Source: Cryomorphaceae bacterium
GTDB taxonomy: Bacteria > Bacteroidota > Bacteroidia > Flavobacteriales > Schleiferiaceae
NCBI GenBank assembly: GCA_002682945.1
Contig: NYSL01000033.1
Location: forward strand, 86,006 to 150,005
Direction: 5' to 3'
Length of the DNA: 64,000 nt
A program made the position numbers and the translations under genes. The notes beneath the pieces were generated by a model. That model was given only the letters and a program-made list of their open reading frames with translations, was not told where the DNA came from and did not search any database. Positions 55,132 through 62,145 of the stretch are shown one piece after another (within the stretch, counting starts at the first letter, position 1; each line of letters starts with the position of its first letter).

Positions 55132-55578
55132 TTACTTTGAAATTTTCGAAGACTCTTTTGATTTTTTAACTGGGGAGGTATTTACAGCTGCAACATCCTT
55201 TACATTTCCTTTGATTGTTAACACTTTTGTAGGAGTTTTCGAATTGCTTTGAACTGTTACTGTTTTTTGAAAGCGTCCAACTCTTCTGGTATCATATTTC
55301 ACCTTAATTGCAGCACTTTCCCCCGGTGCGATGGGTGTTCTTGGCCACTGAGGCACGGTGCAGCCACATGAGCCTACACAATTCGAGATAATTAGAGGTT
55401 CTTTTCCAGTATTAGTAAATGTAAATTCTTTCGCTCCATTGGCATTTTTTTCAATTGTACCATAGTTAATGGTTTCTGTGTCAAAAGCGAGCTCTGCAGA
55501 GTTTGGATTTGACTCCTGGCCATACATACTAAGAGTTGAAGCTAAAAGAAAAGCAGTTGTTGTGATGAAATTTCTCAT
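55132..55578 (-). CDS. Secreted DUF1573 protein
   Basis: This 148-residue protein has a signal peptide and one DUF1573 domain, an Ig-like (ASH/HYDIN-type) fold: FDTETINYGTIEKNANGAKEFTF, FTNTGKEPLIISNCVGSCGCT and PIAPGESAAIKVKYDT. The paired cysteines in CVGSCGC are typical. The lysine-rich tail is short and low-complexity. Function is unknown in general; such domains are common in Bacteroidota periplasmic proteins. It has a well-formed promoter upstream and an intrinsic terminator downstream, so it is a stand-alone unit. Confidence 0.9.
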   Translation of the reverse strand: MRNFITTTAFLLASTLSMYGQESNPNSAELAFDTETINYGTIEKNANGAKEFTFTNTGKEPLIISNCVGSCGCTVPQWPRTPIAPGESAAIKVKYDTRRVGRFQKTVTVQSNSKTPTKVLTIKGNVKDVAAVNTSPVKKSKESSKISK

Positions 55579-55614
55579 TTGAGTTTTAGTGTTTTAATTA
55601 AATCTTTTACTATG

Positions 55615-55645
55615 TAAAGGTAATCTCAACTAAACGTATGGCAAA
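55615..55645 (-). promoter_or_regulatory. Promoter for the DUF1573 gene (-33 and -7 elements)
   Basis: On the minus strand TTTG (55642-55645) is followed by 19 nt and TACCTTTA (55615-55622), matching the Bacteroidota TTTG/TAnnTTTG spacing with one mismatch in the final base. The leader to the ATG at 55578 is about 30 nt. Confidence 0.6.
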
Positions 55646-55660
55646 AAAAGTTCAAGAGTC

Positions 55661-55668
55661 TACCTTTG
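55661..55668 (+). promoter_or_regulatory. Bacteroidota -7 box for valS, leaderless-like
   Basis: TACCTTTG lies 6 nt before the valS ATG at 55675. A near -33 element (TATG, 20 nt upstream) is present. Confidence 0.6.
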
Positions 55669-55674
55669 TGGAAT

Positions 55675-58290
55675 ATGAAAATTGCTTCAAAATATATTCC
55701 AGAGAATGTTGAAAAAAGTTGGTATCAACTTTGGTTGGAGGAAAAAGCCTTTAATTCTATTCCTGATGATCGTGATTCATTTACGATTGTGATACCCCCT
55801 CCAAACGTGACAGGAGTTTTACATATGGGGCATATGCTTAATAACACCATTCAAGATATTCTCGTAAGACGGGCTCGAATGAATGGTTTTAATGCGTGCT
55901 GGGTTCCTGGGACAGATCATGCTTCAATTGCGACAGAGGCTAAAGTTGTTCAAAAACTACGTGAGGAAGGAATTAAAAAATCAGATTTATCGCGTGATGA
56001 TTTTCTAAAGCATGCTTGGGATTGGACAGATAAGCATGGGGGAATAATTCTGGAGCAATTGCAGAATATCGGTGCTTCATGCGATTGGGACAGGACAGCT
56101 TTTACAATGGACAAAACGAGGACGAAATCCGTGATCAAAGTTTTTGTTGATCTCTTTAATAAAGGATATATATATAGGGGGCTAAGGATGGTACATTGGG
56201 ATCCGGAGGCAAAGACCTCTGTGAGTGATGAAGAAGTCATTCACAAGGATGTTGAGGCAAAATTATTTTATGTCAAATATGAAATTGCTGAACGACCTGG
56301 TAAATACATTACTATTGCGACATCTCGTCCAGAGACCATAATGGCAGACAGGGCCATAGCAATTAATCCAAAAGATGAGCGTTACACTGATATTCACGGC
56401 CTCAACGTGCGAATTCCAATAAGTAAAGAAGAAATCCCAATTATTTTAGATGATTATGTTACTACAGACTTTGGGACAGGCTGCTTAAAAGTTACCCCTG
56501 CGCATGATTGGAATGATTATGCTATTGGTCAAAAACACAACTTAGAAGTAATTGATATACTTAATGCTGATGGGACACTAAATAAATATGGCCTTCAATG
56601 GGAAGGAATGGATAGATTTCAGGCAAGAAGAAATATTGCTGATTATTTAGATAAAAATGGAGATCTAAGCAAAATTGAGATCTATTCAACCTCAATAGGA
56701 ACCTCTGAGAGAACCGGAGCAATTATTGAACCACGACTTTCCCTACAATGGTGGATAAAAATGCCAGAACTAGCGAAGCCTGCGATAAAAGCCATTGAAG
56801 ATGGTGAAATAAGATTAATTCCCAATAAATTCAAGAATACCTACTCTCATTGGATGAACAATATCAAAGATTGGTGTATCTCCAGACAGTTATGGTGGGG
56901 ACATCAGATTCCAGTATACTTTTATGGGGATGGCGAGGATGATTTTGTAGTAGCTATAGACCCCAATGAAGCTCTTAAAAGAGCAAAAGAGGTCTCTGGA
57001 AACAGTAGTCTTGAATTATCTGATTTAAAACAAGACCAGGATTGTTTGGATACATGGTTTTCAAGTTGGATATGGCCCATCTCTGTTTTTGATGGAATTA
57101 ATAATCCAGATAATAAGGAATTAAATTATTATTATCCAACTCAAGATTTGGTTACAGCTCCAGAAATTTTATTTTTCTGGGTGGCCAGAATGGTAATGGC
57201 TGGATATGAATTTACTCAAAAAAAACCTTTTAAAAATGTATATCTGACAGGAATTGTTCGTGACAAAAAAGGTCGAAAAATGTCTAAATCTTTAGGTAAT
57301 AGTCCTGATCCTCTTGATTTGATTAAAAAATATGGAGCGGATGGCGTTCGAATGGGCATGCTTTTATCTTCACCTGCAGGAAATGACTTACCCTTTGACG
57401 AAGACTTATGTGTTCAAGGAAGGAATTTTTCGAATAAAATTTGGAATGCCTTAAGGCTTGTGAAAGGCTGGGAGGTTAATAGTTCATTGGAGTCTGGAAA
57501 AGTTGAAGAATGGTCAATGAAATGGTTTGATGAGGTTCTTGCAAATACACTTATTGTATTGGAAAATGATTTTAAACAGTACAGACTATCTGAGGCACTG
57601 ATGAAAATCTATAAATTGATATGGAATGACTTTTGCTCTTGGTATTTGGAGCTCATAAAGCCATCTTATGGTGAGCCAATCTCTAAAGAAACCTATGATA
57701 AGTCGATACAATTTTTTGATTCCTTGATGAAAATTCTTCATCCGTTCATGCCTTTTATTACTGAAGAGGTCTGGCATATTCTCGGAAATTATCAAAAGCA
57801 TAAATTTATCAATGATCAAGGATGGCCTGAGTCAACGACTGACTCATCTAAGTATATCGAAGATTTTAGTCATTTAGAAGAGCTTACAATAGCCCTAAGG
57901 AATTTTAGAAAGGAAAAAAACTTATCATTCAAAGAAGGGATTGATCTTCGTGCGAAGGAAAAATTCCCTTCAGGAATTTCCGTTGTGCAAAAGCTTGTGA
58001 ATGTAACTAATTTAGGTAGTGATTGGATAGAGTCAGGGTTTTCATTTTTAGTAGGGACAAAGGAATACCAGGTTATATTATCTAATATTGATATGAGATT
58101 GTCTTCAGAAGAGATTTTAAACATTAATAGGGAATTAGAGTATCTCAGGGGCTTTGAACTTTCGGTAATGAAAAAATTACAGAACTCGAGTTTTGTTGAT
58201 AATGCACCAAAAAAAGTTGTGGATATAGAGCGTAAAAAATTATTAGATACTCAATCTAAAATTACAGCTCTTGAATCAAGACTTTCGTAA
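55675..58290 (+). CDS. valS: Valine--tRNA ligase
   Basis: This is a class I aminoacyl-tRNA synthetase of 871 residues. HMGH (HIGH motif) is in NVTGVLHMGHMLNNT and KMSKS in GRKMSKSLGN. The editing domain is present, with ATSRPETIMAD. The C-terminal coiled coil (IERKKLLDTQSKITALESRL) is typical of ValRS. I chose the ATG at 55675 because the promoter box would overlap the TTG three codons upstream. It ends 3 nt before the convergent rlmB gene. Confidence 0.98.
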   Translation: MKIASKYIPENVEKSWYQLWLEEKAFNSIPDDRDSFTIVIPPPNVTGVLHMGHMLNNTIQDILVRRARMNGFNACWVPGTDHASIATEAKVVQKLREEGIKKSDLSRDDFLKHAWDWTDKHGGIILEQLQNIGASCDWDRTAFTMDKTRTKSVIKVFVDLFNKGYIYRGLRMVHWDPEAKTSVSDEEVIHKDVEAKLFYVKYEIAERPGKYITIATSRPETIMADRAIAINPKDERYTDIHGLNVRIPISKEEIPIILDDYVTTDFGTGCLKVTPAHDWNDYAIGQKHNLEVIDILNADGTLNKYGLQWEGMDRFQARRNIADYLDKNGDLSKIEIYSTSIGTSERTGAIIEPRLSLQWWIKMPELAKPAIKAIEDGEIRLIPNKFKNTYSHWMNNIKDWCISRQLWWGHQIPVYFYGDGEDDFVVAIDPNEALKRAKEVSGNSSLELSDLKQDQDCLDTWFSSWIWPISVFDGINNPDNKELNYYYPTQDLVTAPEILFFWVARMVMAGYEFTQKKPFKNVYLTGIVRDKKGRKMSKSLGNSPDPLDLIKKYGADGVRMGMLLSSPAGNDLPFDEDLCVQGRNFSNKIWNALRLVKGWEVNSSLESGKVEEWSMKWFDEVLANTLIVLENDFKQYRLSEALMKIYKLIWNDFCSWYLELIKPSYGEPISKETYDKSIQFFDSLMKILHPFMPFITEEVWHILGNYQKHKFINDQGWPESTTDSSKYIEDFSHLEELTIALRNFRKEKNLSFKEGIDLRAKEKFPSGISVVQKLVNVTNLGSDWIESGFSFLVGTKEYQVILSNIDMRLSSEEILNINRELEYLRGFELSVMKKLQNSSFVDNAPKKVVDIERKKLLDTQSKITALESRLS

Positions 58291-58293
58291 ATG

Positions 58294-59025
58294 TTATTGA
58301 TTTTTTTGTCGCACTGATTCGTATAATATTATTCCTGCTGCTACTGAAACGTTTAAAGAAGCCAAGTCTCCAACCATAGGAATTTTAGCGTGAATATTAC
58401 ACCCTTTCCAAACCGAGGATGATATACCATCTTCTTCTGAGCCTAATACAATCGCCGAGGGGTTAGAAAAGTTTATTTTTGAGATAGAGGAATCTGCTTT
58501 TTCACTGCACCCTATAATTTGAAGTCCTGATTCTTCAAGATAGGAAAGGGTATGAGATAAGTTTTTTTCTTTACAGATCGGAATTCTTAACAGGGCGCCC
58601 GCAGATGCTTTTACAGCATCTCCATTTATGGGTGCGGAGTTGTTTTTCGGGATAACTATGGCTTGGACTCCAGAGCCCTCTGCCGATCGAGCAATTGCTC
58701 CAATATTTCTTATGTCTGTTATCCGATCAAGAACCAAAATCAAAGGAGTTTCTCCAGCAGAATATGTTAGATCAATTATATTTTCAAGAGATGAAAATAC
58801 AATTGGACTTAGAAAAGCGATGACACCCTGATGATTTTTTCTAGTTAAGCGATTCATTTTTTCTACGGGAACGATTTTGAATGTGACGCCATTAGATTTT
58901 GCCATATCAACAATAGGATCTATGTTTTCACTTCGTCCTCTAACAATAAATATTCTATCCACCTCTTTGCCTGAGTTAAATGCCTCCAAAACAGGATGAA
59001 CACCATAGATCATTGTCTCATTCAT
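58294..59025 (-). CDS. rlmB: 23S rRNA 2'-O-methyltransferase (RlmB type)
   Basis: This SPOUT methyltransferase has 243 residues. The N-terminus MIYGVHPVLEAFNSGKEVDRIFI and the motifs DRITDIRNIGAIARSAEG, VLGSEEDGISSSVWKGC and IPMVGDLASLNVSVAAGI match RlmB, which methylates G2251 of 23S rRNA in E. coli. It overlaps rmuC by 4 nt, and the ung-rmuC-rlmB order suggests one transcript. Confidence 0.93.
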   Translation of the reverse strand: MNETMIYGVHPVLEAFNSGKEVDRIFIVRGRSENIDPIVDMAKSNGVTFKIVPVEKMNRLTRKNHQGVIAFLSPIVFSSLENIIDLTYSAGETPLILVLDRITDIRNIGAIARSAEGSGVQAIVIPKNNSAPINGDAVKASAGALLRIPICKEKNLSHTLSYLEESGLQIIGCSEKADSSISKINFSNPSAIVLGSEEDGISSSVWKGCNIHAKIPMVGDLASLNVSVAAGIILYESVRQKNQ

Positions 59026-60275
59026 TCTTCCGGAGAATTATTTTTATTATCTCCCTGCATTCCCCTGTCTACAAGGTTCGTATTAACTGTTTTGCTATTC
59101 TTGAGTCCAAGAACTCTTAAATTTTCAGTTCTTCTCACCAGGTTCCCTTTGCCCTCTGAGAGCATTTTCATGCTATTTTCATATGACCTCTTAGCTGTAT
59201 CCATTTGGTTACCAACTTTTACTAGTTCTTCAGAGAAGCCCACAAATTTGTCATATAGATCGGAAGCTTGTCTAATGATTTCTTGAACATTCGCATTTTG
59301 CCGTTCTTGTCGCCACAAAGTACCTACCGTTCTGAGCGTTGACCACAGACTTGTGGCACTTACCATAGCTATATTTTTATCGAATGCCTCTTGATAGAGT
59401 CCAGGCTCGGCCTGAAGAGCAACGCTGTAAGCTCCCTCAATGGGGACAAATAGTATTACAAAGTCAAGAGAAACCCCATAAAGGTTTTGGTAATTCTTTT
59501 CAGATAATCCTTTGATATGATTCTTGATAGAAATCAAATGATCTTTTAGAGCTTTCGATTGGTCCTCTACACTTTCTGCATTGACAAAACGCTCATAGGC
59601 TACAAGAGAAACTTTACTATCAATGATTATATTTTTTTCATCGGGCAGGTGAAGAACGACATCAGGTTGGTATCTCTTTCCCTCTTCATTTATTATGCTT
59701 TCTTGAACAGTATATTCTCTCCCTTTCGTTAACCCTGTTTTCTCAAGAAGTTTTTCTAAAACCATTTCTCCCCAATTCCCTTGCATTTTAACATCACCAC
59801 GTAAGGCTTTTGTTAATTGGTTGGCTTCGTTTTTTAGATTTTCATTTTGCTCCACAAGCTTATTTACTTCACTTTTCAACTCTATCCTTTCTTTTTGTCC
59901 TTTTTCATGGGTTTCTTGAACATTTTTCCCAAATTGCTCTAACTTTTCTTTAAAAGGGGTAAGGACCAACGATAATTGGGATGAATTACTCTCTTTTAAC
60001 TGATTCCTTAAGTCTTCAGATTGTTGTTTAAGAGCTTCACTCGCCATAAGTTTAAATTCCTTTGACATTTCAGATTTTCCAGCTTCAAGAGATCTAAGTC
60101 TTTCTTGAAGAGTAGCAACTTCCATTTCAGCTTCTCTTAGAGCATCTTCAAGTTTATCAATTTTTGCCCCAGATTTTTCATCGAAATTTTCATTTTTTTG
60201 TATGCTTAACCTCCATGCAGAATAGATTGTAGCAATAGCAATTAGGCCAAGTAGAGAATATAAAAACGTTGTCAT
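59022..60275 (-). CDS. rmuC: DNA recombination protein RmuC
   Basis: RmuC is a nuclease-like protein that limits DNA inversions in E. coli. It has 417 residues: an N-terminal membrane helix at about 4-22, a long coiled coil to around 150, and the RmuC domain with ALRGDVKMQGNWGEMVLEKLLE, YQPDVVLHLPDEKNIIIDSKVSL and FVPIEGAYSVAL. It starts 24 nt after ung. A near-match -7 box, TACCTTTA, lies 9 nt before its ATG (minus strand, 60285-60292). Confidence 0.94.
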   Translation of the reverse strand: MTTFLYSLLGLIAIATIYSAWRLSIQKNENFDEKSGAKIDKLEDALREAEMEVATLQERLRSLEAGKSEMSKEFKLMASEALKQQSEDLRNQLKESNSSQLSLVLTPFKEKLEQFGKNVQETHEKGQKERIELKSEVNKLVEQNENLKNEANQLTKALRGDVKMQGNWGEMVLEKLLEKTGLTKGREYTVQESIINEEGKRYQPDVVLHLPDEKNIIIDSKVSLVAYERFVNAESVEDQSKALKDHLISIKNHIKGLSEKNYQNLYGVSLDFVILFVPIEGAYSVALQAEPGLYQEAFDKNIAMVSATSLWSTLRTVGTLWRQERQNANVQEIIRQASDLYDKFVGFSEELVKVGNQMDTAKRSYENSMKMLSEGKGNLVRRTENLRVLGLKNSKTVNTNLVDRGMQGDNKNNSPEE

Positions 60276-60299
60276 AATGATCTTTAAAGGTAATGCCTA

Positions 60300-60995
60300 T
60301 CAATCTAGCTGCCAGCTCACACCTTTAGAGTTTTTGCTATGAAAATATTCATCAGTTTTAATAAATAGTTTGGAATTAAAAAATCCTCGATATGCTGATA
60401 AGGGTGAGGGGTGACTGGTCTTTAGGCAAAAGTGTTTTTTTGAGTCAATAAATTTCTCGTAAGATTGCGCTTGTTGGCCTAATAACCAAAATACGATATT
60501 GTTTTGGGAATCATTTAGACTTGAAACTGTTGCCTCTAAAAGTTTTTGATATGGTAAGTTAGAATGGCTTCCGGGTTCGCCGGATCTAACAGTTAAGCAA
60601 CTGTTAAGAAGAAAAACACCTTCCAAAGCCCATTTGGTGAGATCTCCATTTTTGGGTTCAGAGAACCCAGTATCTGAAACATACAACTTAAAAATATTTT
60701 TTAGACTTGGAGGAATTTTTACACCTGGGTTCACTGAAAAACTCAGTCCATTGGCCTGGTTTATATTTGGATAAGGGTCTTGACCAAGAATGACAACACG
60801 AACATTATCAGGCGGAGTTAATGAATAAGCTCGCCATATTTTATCAATTGCCGGACAAATTATATTATCGTTATATTCTCTTTGAATTTGACCAAGTAAA
60901 TTCAATTTTTCAAAGTTGGGCCAGTATTTATCCAATTTCTCCTCCCATTTGGTTGGGAGTTTTAGAATAGGTTTACTTTTTATTGATTTGGACAT
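60300..60995 (-). CDS. ung: Uracil-DNA glycosylase (family 1)
   Basis: This enzyme removes uracil from DNA. It has 231 residues from the ATG at 60995. An upstream TTG at 61031 would add twelve residues that run into the divergent promoter region, so it is rejected. The catalytic motif is LGQDPYPNINQANGLSFSV and the second active-site motif HPSPLSAYRGF; LNSCLTVRSGEPGSH is also conserved. It heads the ung-rmuC-rlmB group. Confidence 0.97.
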   Translation of the reverse strand: MSKSIKSKPILKLPTKWEEKLDKYWPNFEKLNLLGQIQREYNDNIICPAIDKIWRAYSLTPPDNVRVVILGQDPYPNINQANGLSFSVNPGVKIPPSLKNIFKLYVSDTGFSEPKNGDLTKWALEGVFLLNSCLTVRSGEPGSHSNLPYQKLLEATVSSLNDSQNNIVFWLLGQQAQSYEKFIDSKKHFCLKTSHPSPLSAYRGFFNSKLFIKTDEYFHSKNSKGVSWQLD

Positions 60996-61011
60996 GAGGA
61001 TGCTAAATTCG

Positions 61012-61019
61012 TACTTTTG
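61012..61019 (+). promoter_or_regulatory. Bacteroidota -7 box for the small lipoprotein (and lipA)
   Basis: TACTTTTG lies 15 nt before the ATG at 61035 and could serve both the small gene and lipA. Confidence 0.55.
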
Positions 61020-61034
61020 ATTAAATTTCAAATT

Positions 61035-61169
61035 ATGAAACGAATTGGATTTTTTTTATTGGTATTGTTTTTTTCTTTGGGTATCGCCTCATGTGGTACA
61101 GTTGAAAAGTGTCCAGCTTTCATAGGATCGATTGATATGGCTGACTATCAGAGTGAATCTGATGCTTAA
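61035..61169 (+). CDS. Tiny predicted lipoprotein upstream of lipA
   Basis: This 44-residue peptide begins MKRIGFFLLVLFFSLGIASC, a convincing lipoprotein signal with the modified cysteine at C20. The mature part is only 25 residues (CGTVEKCPAFIGSIDMADYQ and an acidic end) with a second cysteine at C26. It was found by reading the sequence between ung and lipA. A perfect -7 box precedes it. I do not recognise the family, but the signal peptide and promoter make it a likely real gene. It ends 62 nt before lipA. Confidence 0.75.
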   Translation: MKRIGFFLLVLFFSLGIASCGTVEKCPAFIGSIDMADYQSESDA

Positions 61170-61231
61170 AAAAAATCTCGATTTTCTTTTGAACCACCTA
61201 AACTTATTCAAGTCGTTTTTGTTTTAAACCT

Positions 61232-62104
61232 ATGTCGAATACGTCGTCAATAGAAATTTCAAAGAAACGAAAGCCGAAGTGGCTTAGGGTAAAACTCCCT
61301 ACTGGTGAAAACTACAAGCAAGTACGTTCCTTAGTCGACGATTATAAGCTTCATACGATTTGTGAATCGGGCCATTGTCCAAATATGGGTGAATGTTGGG
61401 GAGCAGGGACTGCGACTTTCATGATATTGGGAAATACGTGTACAAGATCTTGTGGTTTTTGTAATGTCGCTACGGGAAGACCCCTGCCTGTTGATTGGGA
61501 TGAACCAGATAGAGTAGGCCGATCGATTAAACTGATGAAGGTAAAGCATGCAGTGATCACAAGTGTGGATAGAGATGACCTCTCAGATGGTGGTTCAATT
61601 ATTTGGGCAGAAACTATTAATGCAATCCGAAGAATTAGCCCGGGAACGACAATGGAAACCCTAATTCCCGACTTCCGAGGTATTGAAAATCAGATGGATC
61701 GAGTTTTGGAAGCTGGTCCTGAAGTTATTTCCCACAATATGGAAACCGTAAGGCGCCTTACCCGACAGGTGAGAATTCAAGCGCAATACGATAGGAGTAT
61801 TGGTGTACTCAAATATTTAAAAGACAACGGAGCTCACAGGACGAAGTCAGGAATAATGTTGGGTCTTGGAGAAGAAGTTGATGAGGTCAGGCAATCTTTA
61901 TATGATCTTCGTGAAGCGAATGTTGACGTAGTTACTCTCGGTCAATATTTGCAGCCCACCTCCAATCATTTGCCCGTGAACAATTTCGTTGAACCAGATG
62001 TTTTTAAACAACTTGAAGAAGAAGCTCTGAAGCTTGGATTCATACATGTAGAAAGTGGTCCATTAGTTAGAAGCTCTTATCATGCAGAAAAACATATTTT
62101 ATAA
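61232..62104 (+). CDS. lipA: Lipoyl synthase
   Basis: LipA is a radical-SAM enzyme that inserts two sulfurs into octanoyl groups on lipoyl domains, 290 residues. The auxiliary cluster cysteines are in [13 protein letters not shown]. The radical-SAM triad is in [10 protein letters not shown], followed by DRDDLSDGG and GLGEEVDEV. The C-terminal serine ligand of the auxiliary cluster is in VRSSYHA. lipB is not adjacent. Confidence 0.98.
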   Translation: MSNTSSIEISKKRKPKWLRVKLPTGENYKQVRSLVDDYKLHTICESGHCPNMGECWGAGTATFMILGNTCTRSCGFCNVATGRPLPVDWDEPDRVGRSIKLMKVKHAVITSVDRDDLSDGGSIIWAETINAIRRISPGTTMETLIPDFRGIENQMDRVLEAGPEVISHNMETVRRLTRQVRIQAQYDRSIGVLKYLKDNGAHRTKSGIMLGLGEEVDEVRQSLYDLREANVDVVTLGQYLQPTSNHLPVNNFVEPDVFKQLEEEALKLGFIHVESGPLVRSSYHAEKHIL

Positions 62105-62145
62105 AAAATTACTTAGTATTTTTAACTCAAAGAAAACAACAAACA

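Noticed and set aside
61331..61560. Minus-strand ORFs antisense to lipA
   Set aside because: They oppose the most conserved Cys motifs of LipA and have no promoter box or homology signal.
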